Part shown: positions 56,669 through 64,000 of the stretch, one piece after another
How the letters are laid out: every line of letters starts with the position of its first letter
How positions within the stretch are numbered: the stretch's first letter is position 1
Source of the DNA: Alphaproteobacteria bacterium
GTDB taxonomy: Bacteria; Pseudomonadota; Alphaproteobacteria; Rhizobiales; JAKIUO01
Direction of reading: 5' to 3'
Length of the DNA: 64,000 nt
Assembly (NCBI GenBank): GCA_024280895.1
Contig: JAJRPI010000072.1
Span: forward strand, 38,781 to 102,780
Made by a program: the position numbers and the translations under genes
Notes under the pieces: model-generated
What the model saw: the letters and a program-made list of their open reading frames with translations, nothing else
Databases searched by the model: none
Told to the model about the DNA's origin: nothing

Positions 56669-57433
56669 ATGAAAAAAATATCAGCGAATCTGCTGCTATC
56701 AACACTGGCAATGGCCTTTTTTGCACTGGCTGGGTCAACAAACCCTGCCCTTAGCAAATGTATTCAAAAACATCCAATTTTTGGCATTGATGTCTATGTG
56801 GCAGACAAATATTGCCCCAAGGAACCGGTCAAAGCGAAGGCCGCAAAAAAGAAAACCGGTACGGCTGTAAAACGCAAAATTGCCGCCCCCGTTGTGGCAG
56901 CCAAACCTGACAAGCGCATAATGAAAATGCAATCCATGCTCGCCAGCATGGGATATAATCCTGGACCTGCTGATGGCTATAACGGCCCCCAAACGCGTAA
57001 AGCGGCTGGCGAATTCAATATCTCCAATGATTTGCCCGAAAAAGCCAGCACAGGCTCAACCGTCGCGGTTCTAACAGCATTGTCAGGCAAACATTCAGTA
57101 CCAGAGATGACAAAGACAGCTGCCGTTGCACCTCCAATAACAGTTGCACCTCCAAAAGTAGTTGCACCTCCAAAAGCTGTTATGGTTTCAACATCGGCAC
57201 CAGCTTTCACGCCCCCATCAGCGCCGCCAGAACCGGCTCCTGTTAGAGATGCCAGAGTGCACAAAATGCAAACTCTGCTCGCCAACATGGGATATAATCC
57301 TGGACCTGTCGACGGTTTTGACAAGCCAGCAACCCGGCAAGCTGCCAGCAAGTTCAATGTCGCCAATGACCTACCAAAAAAGGCCAGCATGGGCTCGACC
57401 ATCGCTGTTCTTACCGGCCTCATGGGCAAATAG
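56669..57433 (+). CDS. Secreted protein with two peptidoglycan-binding-like repeats
   Basis: A 254-residue exported protein. A signal peptide (about residues 1-29, ending NPALSKC) is followed by a Lys/Ala linker and two copies of a PG_binding_1-like helical domain: KMQSMLASMGYNPGPADGYN (about residue 91) and KMQTLLANMGYNPGPVDGFD (about residue 203), separated by a Pro/Ala/Val-rich linker. The repeats probably tether the protein to the cell wall. No catalytic domain is present. It precedes dctB by 202 bp. Confidence 0.78.
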   Translation: MKKISANLLLSTLAMAFFALAGSTNPALSKCIQKHPIFGIDVYVADKYCPKEPVKAKAAKKKTGTAVKRKIAAPVVAAKPDKRIMKMQSMLASMGYNPGPADGYNGPQTRKAAGEFNISNDLPEKASTGSTVAVLTALSGKHSVPEMTKTAAVAPPITVAPPKVVAPPKAVMVSTSAPAFTPPSAPPEPAPVRDARVHKMQTLLANMGYNPGPVDGFDKPATRQAASKFNVANDLPKKASMGSTIAVLTGLMGK

Positions 57434-57466
57434 GAGCCTCTGTCTTGGTCGCAAGAGTGACGCCTT

Positions 57467-57511
57467 GCTGATCGGCAGCCGCTTGCTGACCCGATAGAAA
57501 CGACGATCGGG
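57467..57511. promoter_or_regulatory. Repeat motifs upstream of dctB
   Basis: GCTGATCGGCAG (57467-57478) is identical to the 12-mer at 60798-60809 in front of the TAXI-TRAP promoter. An inverted repeat CCCGAT-N10-ATCGGG (57490-57511) follows. They may be binding sites of a shared regulator, possibly DctD, or act in termination. Confidence 0.4.
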
Positions 57512-57635
57512 ACAAAAGGGAGTGAGCCTGCATATTTGTGATATAATGGTTCTGGCCAACTCTCTTGATCTGTTGACGCATGTCACGCTCAAAGAGCGGT
57601 TGGCATGAGCGCTCAATATATCATCTGGATACGCC

Positions 57636-59444
57636 ATGCGAAAAGCTCAAAATCAAGCTGACGGGAACCATGTCCTTTATGGCTTGTTTGCTATTGCCAT
57701 TTTGGGGCTGTCCTGGCTTGGCGGGCTGCTAGTTGAACGCTGGTCCTTATCAAGCATCAAAACAACCGCCATTGAGCGCACCTTGCTGTATAAAAGCACC
57801 TTGAACAATGCGATCAACCGCCTGCGCTATTTGCCATTGGTAATTTCACGCCATCCCGTAATCTCTGATTTGCTTGAAAAACATCAAGGCCTTGATGATG
57901 CTCGCACCTATCTTTCGAGCATCAACACGGCCTCCAACGGCGCCGTGATCTATGTCCTTGATAAAACCGGGCGCACTATTGCTTCGAGCAACTGGCAACA
58001 GCCAAAAAGTTTTGAAGGCAATAATTATGGCTTCCGCCCCTATTTCCAACAAGCTCTGGCGGGCCGTGAAGGGCGCTTGTTCGCCATTGGCGTGACGACC
58101 AAACGGGCCGGATACTTTTTTTCACGGCCGGTTTATTCGCGCCAACAAGCAAGCAATGTACTCGGCGTCGTGGTCGTCAAAGTGGAACTGGAGCAGTTAC
58201 AATCGGAATGGGAAGAAGGCGGCGAGAACGTCTTTGTCACCAGCAAGGATGATGTGATCATTCTCTCCAGTAATCCCGACTGGACCTATAAAACAACCAA
58301 GCCCTTATCGATCAAAACCCGTGAGAAAATTGCCGCAAGCCGCATTTTCGAGGAGCAAAGCCTCGACGCTCTCGACTTTAAAGGAACGCATCAGCAGTTT
58401 GCGGGATCCGTGTCGATCCGCGGGACACAATATCATGCTTTTGCCAGCGAACCCGATCAAAACGGCCTGACGGTTTTTTATCTTGCTGAACTTGGCGCAA
58501 CTAAAAACGCCAAATGGCTATCGACGATCCTCCTGCTCACTGCAGGATTTTTGTCCTTGATGATTTTCCTTTATTTGCGTGAGCGCACCCGCAAACTGGT
58601 GCTCGACAAGGAGGCACGCGAAGCGCGCCGTATCAAACGGATCAACGAACAGCTGGAAGCTGAAATCAATAACCGCAAACATGTCGAAAAAGAATTGCGC
58701 AATGCCCAAAAAGAACTCGTTCTGGCAACAAAAATGGCCGCTCTTGGTCGCATGTCAGCTGCCATCGCTCACGAGGTCAATCAACCAATTGCCGCTATTC
58801 GCACCTTTGCGGCCAGCAGTAAGCTACTGGTCCAGCGCGGTCACGCCAGCGACGCGGTTCAAGCCCTTGACGATATTTCAAAAATGACGGAGCGTCTGGC
58901 GATCATCACGGGCGATCTCAAATTACTGGCCAGAAATTCCAGCGAACAACATAGCCGCGTCGATTTGCGCGTGGCGATTGCCAATTCAATGAAACTGTTT
59001 GATCCAGAATTTGAAAGCGCAAAAATCATGGTCACCAAGAATATTCCAACGCAGCCGGTGTGGGTTGAGGGCAGCCTGACCCGGATCGAACAGGTGCTGA
59101 TCAACCTTATCCGCAATGCGCTCGACGCCATGAAAGACCGCACCAACAAACACCAACTCGGCGTTTCCCTGCTTACCGAAAAAAGCCAGGCAGTTCTGCG
59201 CATTGAAGATAATGGCGTCGGCCTAAGCAGCAAAGTCGCCGAATATCTGTTCGATCCGTTCTTCACAACCAAGCCATTGGGCGAGGGAACGGGACTGGGA
59301 CTGGCAATTTCCTATGGCATTGTAGAAGAAATGGGCGGTAAGCTAAGAGCGCGCAATCTGCCAAATGGCGGCGCTTCCTTCTCGGTCCGACTTGGCTTGG
59401 CACCCGTGCGCGTCGACAAAAAAACACTGGAGATCGCCACGTGA
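57636..59444 (+). CDS. dctB: C4-dicarboxylate-type sensor histidine kinase DctB
   Basis: A 602-residue sensor kinase: N-terminal span (about residues 13-31), a ~270-residue periplasmic double-PAS sensor, second span (about 289-310), a coiled coil, then HisKA with the H-box GRMSAAIAHEVNQPIAAIR, and the ATPase domain (N-box NLIRNALDAM, G1 EDNGVGL, G2 GTGLGLAIS). It phosphorylates DctD. It overlaps dctD by 4 nt (GTGA). The ligand may be a C4-dicarboxylate or whatever the TAXI transporter carries. Confidence 0.9.
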   Translation: MRKAQNQADGNHVLYGLFAIAILGLSWLGGLLVERWSLSSIKTTAIERTLLYKSTLNNAINRLRYLPLVISRHPVISDLLEKHQGLDDARTYLSSINTASNGAVIYVLDKTGRTIASSNWQQPKSFEGNNYGFRPYFQQALAGREGRLFAIGVTTKRAGYFFSRPVYSRQQASNVLGVVVVKVELEQLQSEWEEGGENVFVTSKDDVIILSSNPDWTYKTTKPLSIKTREKIAASRIFEEQSLDALDFKGTHQQFAGSVSIRGTQYHAFASEPDQNGLTVFYLAELGATKNAKWLSTILLLTAGFLSLMIFLYLRERTRKLVLDKEAREARRIKRINEQLEAEINNRKHVEKELRNAQKELVLATKMAALGRMSAAIAHEVNQPIAAIRTFAASSKLLVQRGHASDAVQALDDISKMTERLAIITGDLKLLARNSSEQHSRVDLRVAIANSMKLFDPEFESAKIMVTKNIPTQPVWVEGSLTRIEQVLINLIRNALDAMKDRTNKHQLGVSLLTEKSQAVLRIEDNGVGLSSKVAEYLFDPFFTTKPLGEGTGLGLAISYGIVEEMGGKLRARNLPNGGASFSVRLGLAPVRVDKKTLEIAT

Positions 59445-60802
59445 CCAAAAATGTTGTTCTCATCGATGATGAACAAGCAATGCGCCGCTCGATCGAGCAA
59501 TGGCTTGATCTTTCAGATTTTAATGTGCGCTCCTTTTCCAACGGCCATGAGGCGCTGGCGCAGCTGTCCGCCGACTTTGATGGCGTCATTGTTTCAGATG
59601 TGAAAATGCCGGGCATCAGCGGTATGGAAGTCCTTGATGCGGTAATCAATATTGATACGCAAATTCCGGTCATTTTAATCACCGGTCATGGTGAAGTGGC
59701 AATGGCGGTCGAGGCGATGAAAAGGTCTGCCCATGATTTCCTCGAAAAACCATTTTCCCCTGAGCGCCTCTTAGAGGTTGTTTCTCGCGCCCATGATCAC
59801 CGCACGCTGGTACTGGAAAACCGCCGTCTGCGCGGCAAGCTCGCTGATATTTCCGGCCTCAATAAACACCTCATCGGCGATTGCAAAGCCATCGAAACCC
59901 TGCGCAACGAAATCACTGATCTCGCCTCAACCAATGTCAATATATTGCTGCAAGGAGAGACCGGCACCGGCAAGGAAGTGATTGCCCGGGCCTTGCATGA
60001 CTTTGGCAATCGGACCGCCGCTCCGTTCACAGCCATTGACTGCGGCGCCATCCCGGCCGATCTGTTTGAAAGCGAATTTTTTGGCCACGAAGCCGGGGCC
60101 TTTACAGGGGCGGCAAACAAAAAAGTCGGCTTTTTCCAACACGCCAATAAAGGTACCATTTTTCTCGATGAAATCACCAATCTGCCCCTGCCCATGCAAG
60201 CCAAGCTTTTACGCGTCCTGCAAGAGCGCCAGATCACACCCGTTGGAGCCAACAAAACGGTGGATGTCGATATCCGGCTAGTATCTGCAACCAATGAAGC
60301 GATTGATCGAGCCATCAAGCAAGAGCGTTTTCGGGCCGATCTTTATTACCGGGTCAACACCATCGAATTATATGTGCCGCCTTTGCGCGAGCGCGGAGAT
60401 GATGTCATCTTGCTGTTTGAGCATTTTGTGCAGATCGCCGAACGAGAATTTAAACGCGGCGCTCCCAAGTTGTCCGCAGACGACCTCGCCAAACTGCGAA
60501 GCCATACCTGGCCCGGCAATGTGCGAGAGTTGAAAAATATCGCCGAGCGTTTCACCTTGTGGCGCGGCACCGGCTTTGCTCGCATAAGCGAACTTGTACA
60601 AGGGGCAAAGCCTCATAAAAACCGCGCGAACTGCTCCCTCAAAGATCAGATGAATAGTTTTGAACGCGATGTCATCGCCAGCGCCCTCGCCAAATATGAG
60701 GGCAATATTTCGAACGTGATGCTTGACCTTGCTCTGCCCAGACGCACCCTCAATGACAAGATGGTCAAATATGGTCTGGCGAAAGAAAAATACTCCAGCT
60801 GA
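59441..60802 (+). CDS. dctD: Sigma-54-dependent response regulator DctD
   Basis: A 453-residue NtrC-class activator: receiver domain (IDDE, phospho-acceptor aspartate in VIVSDVKMPG, residue about 53), an AAA+ domain with Walker A GETGTGKEV, the sigma-54 contact loop GAFTGA and Walker B IFLDEI, and a C-terminal Fis helix-turn-helix (NISNVMLDLALPRRTLNDKM). It starts with GTG and overlaps dctB. The intact GAFTGA means it can open sigma-54 promoters, one of which lies 124 bp downstream of its stop. Confidence 0.92.
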   Translation: MTKNVVLIDDEQAMRRSIEQWLDLSDFNVRSFSNGHEALAQLSADFDGVIVSDVKMPGISGMEVLDAVINIDTQIPVILITGHGEVAMAVEAMKRSAHDFLEKPFSPERLLEVVSRAHDHRTLVLENRRLRGKLADISGLNKHLIGDCKAIETLRNEITDLASTNVNILLQGETGTGKEVIARALHDFGNRTAAPFTAIDCGAIPADLFESEFFGHEAGAFTGAANKKVGFFQHANKGTIFLDEITNLPLPMQAKLLRVLQERQITPVGANKTVDVDIRLVSATNEAIDRAIKQERFRADLYYRVNTIELYVPPLRERGDDVILLFEHFVQIAEREFKRGAPKLSADDLAKLRSHTWPGNVRELKNIAERFTLWRGTGFARISELVQGAKPHKNRANCSLKDQMNSFERDVIASALAKYEGNISNVMLDLALPRRTLNDKMVKYGLAKEKYSS

Positions 60803-60852
60803 TCGGCAGTATCTTGCCGATCTGCCCCCTCAATCAGCGGATTATTGCCGAT
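60799..60852. promoter_or_regulatory. Candidate DctD enhancer sites
   Basis: A perfect inverted repeat GATCGGCA-N6-TGCCGATC (60801-60822) overlaps the dctD stop, and a second TTGCCGAT half-site lies at 60845-60852, 31 bp after the first one (60814-60821), close to three helical turns. The region is 100-120 bp upstream of the sigma-54 promoter, the usual place for activator sites. It could also be a terminator, but no T-run follows. Confidence 0.5.
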
Positions 60853-60925
60853 AGTCGATAGAGAGACTTTCTCCCATTAAAATTTAATCATTTAATAACA
60901 ACTGTTTACGATTTGTTTACCAAGT

Positions 60926-60941
60926 TGGCCTGGACCTTGCT
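60926..60941 (+). promoter_or_regulatory. Sigma-54 promoter of the TAXI-TRAP operon
   Basis: TTGGCCTGGACCTTGCT has the invariant GG (60927-60928) and GC (60939-60940) ten bases apart, as in the -24/-12 consensus TGGCAC-N5-TTGC. It lies 54 bp before the binding-protein start and directly downstream of the NtrC-class activator gene dctD. Confidence 0.8.
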
Positions 60942-60994
60942 AATATGGAGATGGGCACACCGCCCCTTATCACATATTGTTCTGGGAGGAACTC

Positions 60995-62044
60995 ATGAAT
61001 AATCCAAAACGTAGTTTGGGCATTGCCCTTGGCGCACTCACTGCAGCATCTATCTTTTCCGTATCGGTGTTTGCAGCCGGTCACGCCAAAAAACCCATGA
61101 AACCAAAAGCGCAAAACTTCATTCTGGCCACCGCTTCCACGGGCGGCACCTATTATCCCGTCGGCGTTGCCATCGCCACACTGACCAAGGTGAAATTGCA
61201 GCCGAAAAAGAAAATAGGCATGTCTGCCATCAACTCGGCTGGCTCTGGCGAAAATGTGCGCCTTTTGCGCGAAAATGAAGCCCAGTTTGCCATCCTGCAA
61301 GGCCTGTTTGGTCACTATGCAGCCACTGGTACCGGCCCTGTTAAAGCCGACGGCCCCCAAAAGAAACTACGCGCCGTCACCATGCTTTGGCAAAATGTCG
61401 AACAATTCGTCATCGCCAAAAAACATGTCAAAACCGGCACTGTGTCCGATCTTGCTGGCCTCAAAGGGCAAGCAATGGCCATGGGTAAAAAGAACTCAGG
61501 CACCATCGGCTCCAACCGTACATTGCTGAAAGCTCTTGGCGTTGATATCGACAAGGACTACAAGCTCGTACATGGCGGCTATGGCCCCTCCGCGAACGCT
61601 GTTCAAAACGGCAAAGCGGCTGGCATGGGAACTCCCTCTGGTGTCCCAGGTGGTGCGGTAACAAAGCTTTTTGCTGCTGCCAAAGGCAAAGTGCAAATGC
61701 TGTCCTTCACGCCTGAACAGGCCAAAAAAGCTGACGCTGGCAAGGGTCTTTGGACCCCGTACACCATCAAGGCTGGCACTTATCCTGGACAAGACAAGGA
61801 CGTCAACACCATCGCCCAGCCAAACTTTCTGGCAACCAGTGTCGATGTTGATGAAGAGGCGGTCTATCTCATTACCAAAACCATTTATGAGAACCTGGCT
61901 TTCCTCAACGCCATCCACAAGGCAACCAAAGCCATGGCCATTGAAAAAGCCATCGCTGGCCTGCCAGTCCCTCTGCATGCTGGAGCCGCTCGCTACTATA
62001 AAGAAGTCGGCATCAAAATCCCAGAAATGCTGATGGCCAAATAA
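60995..62044 (+). CDS. TAXI-family TRAP transporter solute-binding protein
   Basis: A 349-residue periplasmic binding protein with signal peptide (about residues 1-26, ending SVFAAG). TAXI landmarks are FILATASTGGTYYPVGVAIA, AINSAGSGENVRLLRENEAQFA, and the late VDEEAVYLITKTIYENL, cited as TASTGGTYYPVG and GSGENVRLL. It captures an organic acid or related solute for the permease downstream. The start at 60995 has GGGAGGA. The substrate is unknown; dctBD control suggests a carboxylate. Confidence 0.92.
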   Translation: MNNPKRSLGIALGALTAASIFSVSVFAAGHAKKPMKPKAQNFILATASTGGTYYPVGVAIATLTKVKLQPKKKIGMSAINSAGSGENVRLLRENEAQFAILQGLFGHYAATGTGPVKADGPQKKLRAVTMLWQNVEQFVIAKKHVKTGTVSDLAGLKGQAMAMGKKNSGTIGSNRTLLKALGVDIDKDYKLVHGGYGPSANAVQNGKAAGMGTPSGVPGGAVTKLFAAAKGKVQMLSFTPEQAKKADAGKGLWTPYTIKAGTYPGQDKDVNTIAQPNFLATSVDVDEEAVYLITKTIYENLAFLNAIHKATKAMAIEKAIAGLPVPLHAGAARYYKEVGIKIPEMLMAK

Positions 62045-62060
62045 AGCACTTGAAACTGAT

Positions 62061-62086
62061 CGAGAGAGAGGGCGACCTCTCTCTCG
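62061..62086 (+). other. Intercistronic hairpin after TAXI gene
   Basis: CGAGAGAGAGG (62061-62071) pairs perfectly with CCTCTCTCTCG (62076-62086) around GCGA. No T-run follows, so it is more likely a partial attenuator or mRNA stabiliser that keeps binding-protein levels above permease levels. Confidence 0.7.
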
Positions 62087-62194
62087 TTCCCTTGCTCCCA
62101 TGAGCCAAGACAAAATGATCTAACTCGCCATGCCGGTGTCGAGCACTGGGATGTCACATTTTAATTTCCCTGATAGCAGACAGCAAAACCCAAC

Positions 62195-64000
62195 ATGAGC
62201 GAACAATCAGAATATAGCGACCCGCAATTTCTCACCTGGATAAGCGCTGGTCTTGGCGTATCTCTGGCCATCGGCCATATCTGGATGAATATATTCGGCA
62301 ATGTTTCGACCTTGCTGCAAAATGGTATTCACTTTGCCGGGTTCGCGCTTTTATGCTCGCTTGCTTACCCCCTCTCCCCCAAGATTTTTGCAAAATACCC
62401 AGTGTTGCGCGCCCTTGATGTCTGGTTCGGGCTTGCGGTCGCCATTTCAGCAATTTATCTGGTGCTGGCGGAAGACGCCATTTATGCGCGAGGGGTCCGC
62501 CTTGTGACGCTCGACTGGATTGCTGGTGTCATCACCATTATCGGGGCCATTGAATTTACTCGCCGCACAACGGGCTGGATCATCCCCATCTTGATCCTTA
62601 TTGCCCTGTCTTATATCAGCTTTTGGGGCGCTCATATTGGCGGTATGTTCGCGTTTGGCGGCCTGTCGCTGGAAACATTGATGTTCCGCTCGATCTATGG
62701 CGACGATGCCCTGTTCGGCTCGATAGCCGGTATCAGCTCGACCTTTGTTTTCATGTTCATTCTGTTTGGAGCCTTCTTGCTCAAATCGGGAGCTGGACAA
62801 TTCATCATTGATCTGTCGCGCGCCGTTGCTGGACGCTTTGTCGGTGGCCCCGGCTTCGTGGCTATTCTGGCCAGCGGACTGACCGGCACAATCTCGGGGT
62901 CCGCCATCGCCAATACCGCTTCCACCGGCGTCATTACCATTCCGATGATGAAAAAAGCTGGATTTCCAGGCCATTTCGCAGCAGGAGTTGAAGCTTCGTC
63001 CTCGACCGGCGGGCAATTGATGCCGCCGATCATGGGGGCTGGTGCCTTTGTCATGGCGGCCACCACACAAATTGCTTACACGCATATCGTTGCCATGAGC
63101 GTATTACCAGCCATTCTCTATTTTGCATCCGTCGCCTTTTTTGTGCGCATCGAAGCACGGCGCTCCCATGCCAATCAGCTGGCAGAGGCCGATGCCCCCT
63201 CGTTTTGGCAGGTCATGAGAAATGGCGGCCCCTCATTTATCATTCCCGTCACCTTGCTGATCACCTTGCTGGTCAACGGTTTCACGCCGACCTATGCAGC
63301 GGGCTATGCGATATTGTCCTGTATTGGCGCCTCGTGGTTGACCCCTCATCGTATGGGTCCCAAAGCTATTTTCGAGGCTCTGTCCCTTGGGGCTAAAAAC
63401 ATGATCATGACCGCCGTACTGCTTTGTGCTGTCGGGCTCATTGTCAATGTCATCGCCACCGCAGGTATAGGCAACACCTTCTCTTTGATGATTTCAAGCT
63501 GGGCCGGTGGCTCGCTGCTCATCGCCTTTGTGCTGGTGGCACTAGCCTCCTTGATCCTTGGCATGGGCCTGCCGGTGACGGCCGCCTATATCGTGCTGGG
63601 CACCTTGTCGGCCCCCGCCCTTTATCAGCTTATCCTGCAATCGCAGATCGTCGACTTACTGGTCGCTGGGTCGGTTCCAGACGCCGCCAAAGCCATCTTC
63701 ATGATCGCGGTTCCCGATAAGCTGGCCGCTCTTGGTGCCCCTATGAGCCAGATCGATGCCTCAGCCATTGTCTCGCAATTACCCCTCGAAACCCTTGGCC
63801 TGCTCTATGATAAACTGTTTGATCCAGCTTTGCTGCTCACGACCTTGCTGTCGGCCCATATGATCATTTTCTGGCTCTCGCAAGACAGTAATGTCACGCC
63901 GCCGGTTTGTCTGGCAGCTTTCACAGCCGCCGCCATTGCCAAATCACCGCCCATGAAAACGGGCTTTTCCGCCTGGAAAATCGCCAAGGGCCTCTATGTC
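62195..64000 (+). CDS. TRAP transporter fused 4TM/12TM permease (3' truncated)
   Basis: The frame runs open from ATG 62195 to the window end (602 codons), so the stop lies outside. The product is a TAXI-type TRAP permease with small (DctQ-like, about four spans) and large (DctM-like) subunits fused. DctM landmarks are GLTGTISGSAIANTASTG, TGGQLMPPIMGAGAF, and LGMGLPVTAAYIVLG. It drives secondary uptake of the solute bound by the preceding protein, normally with sodium. The gap to the binding-protein gene is 150 bp with a hairpin. Confidence 0.92.
   Translation, partial: MSEQSEYSDPQFLTWISAGLGVSLAIGHIWMNIFGNVSTLLQNGIHFAGFALLCSLAYPLSPKIFAKYPVLRALDVWFGLAVAISAIYLVLAEDAIYARGVRLVTLDWIAGVITIIGAIEFTRRTTGWIIPILILIALSYISFWGAHIGGMFAFGGLSLETLMFRSIYGDDALFGSIAGISSTFVFMFILFGAFLLKSGAGQFIIDLSRAVAGRFVGGPGFVAILASGLTGTISGSAIANTASTGVITIPMMKKAGFPGHFAAGVEASSSTGGQLMPPIMGAGAFVMAATTQIAYTHIVAMSVLPAILYFASVAFFVRIEARRSHANQLAEADAPSFWQVMRNGGPSFIIPVTLLITLLVNGFTPTYAAGYAILSCIGASWLTPHRMGPKAIFEALSLGAKNMIMTAVLLCAVGLIVNVIATAGIGNTFSLMISSWAGGSLLIAFVLVALASLILGMGLPVTAAYIVLGTLSAPALYQLILQSQIVDLLVAGSVPDAAKAIFMIAVPDKLAALGAPMSQIDASAIVSQLPLETLGLLYDKLFDPALLLTTLLSAHMIIFWLSQDSNVTPPVCLAAFTAAAIAKSPPMKTGFSAWKIAKGLYV

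Overview
The window looks like chromosomal DNA from an alphaproteobacterium, most likely a member of the Hyphomicrobiales (Rhizobiales) with mid-range GC. The evidence is gene content: RpoH-type sigma factor, class II DAHP synthase, dctBD with a TAXI-TRAP transporter, acnA beside ccmA/ccmB, leuD close to leuB, an L21 with the alphaproteobacterial helix-hairpin-helix tail, and a tandem hairpin repeat resembling those common in rhizobial genomes. I cannot fix the genus. No tRNA, rRNA, CRISPR array, transposase or phage gene was seen.

Layout. 1-6.0 kb: end of a proline iminopeptidase gene, a membrane/periplasmic protein pair, a GT21-like glycosyltransferase and a leucine-biosynthesis run (leuD, two small genes, leuB). 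6.0-13.7 kb: prolyl-tRNA editing protein, DUF2062 protein, lipid kinase, rpoH, rlmN and a stand-alone flhA. 13.7-20.5 kb: small secreted proteins and lipoproteins, then ubiB, ubiE, mutM and a MarR regulator. 20.7-26.1 kb: yciB-ftsY-mtaB, a TerC protein and two tandem secreted paralogues. 26.1-35.3 kb: DMT exporter with divergent MocR regulator, Kef-like and NhaA antiporters, GST, MFS transporter, purA. 35.5-43 kb: carboxylate-amine ligase, DAHP synthase, an unusual CDF-family protein, class V aminotransferase, HiPIP. 42-47 kb: HAD phosphatase, proB-obgE, rpmA-rplU. 47-56.5 kb: 2OG oxygenase, HPP protein, acnA, and a ccmA/ccmB pair split by an SDR gene and a GT-C-like membrane gene. 56.6-64 kb: peptidoglycan-binding secreted protein, dctB-dctD, a sigma-54 promoter, TAXI-TRAP binding protein and fused permease (cut by the window end).

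The clearest regulatory circuit is the last one: a DctB/DctD two-component system with an intact GAFTGA activator directly upstream of a GG-N10-GC promoter and a TAXI-TRAP operon. Others are a MocR operator in the divergent exporter promoter and a strong promoter with a hairpin-rich leader in front of rplU-rpmA.

The most unusual material is: (i) a family of four cloverleaf-like intergenic repeats with 16-bp terminal inverted repeats, one of which carries a second, larger palindrome; (ii) the interrupted ccmA/ccmB locus and a copied ccmB 3' end; (iii) a CDF-family protein lacking two of the four usual transport-site metal ligands; (iv) two separate tandem pairs of small secreted paralogues without recognised function. 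I did not find a convincing new defence or mobile system.
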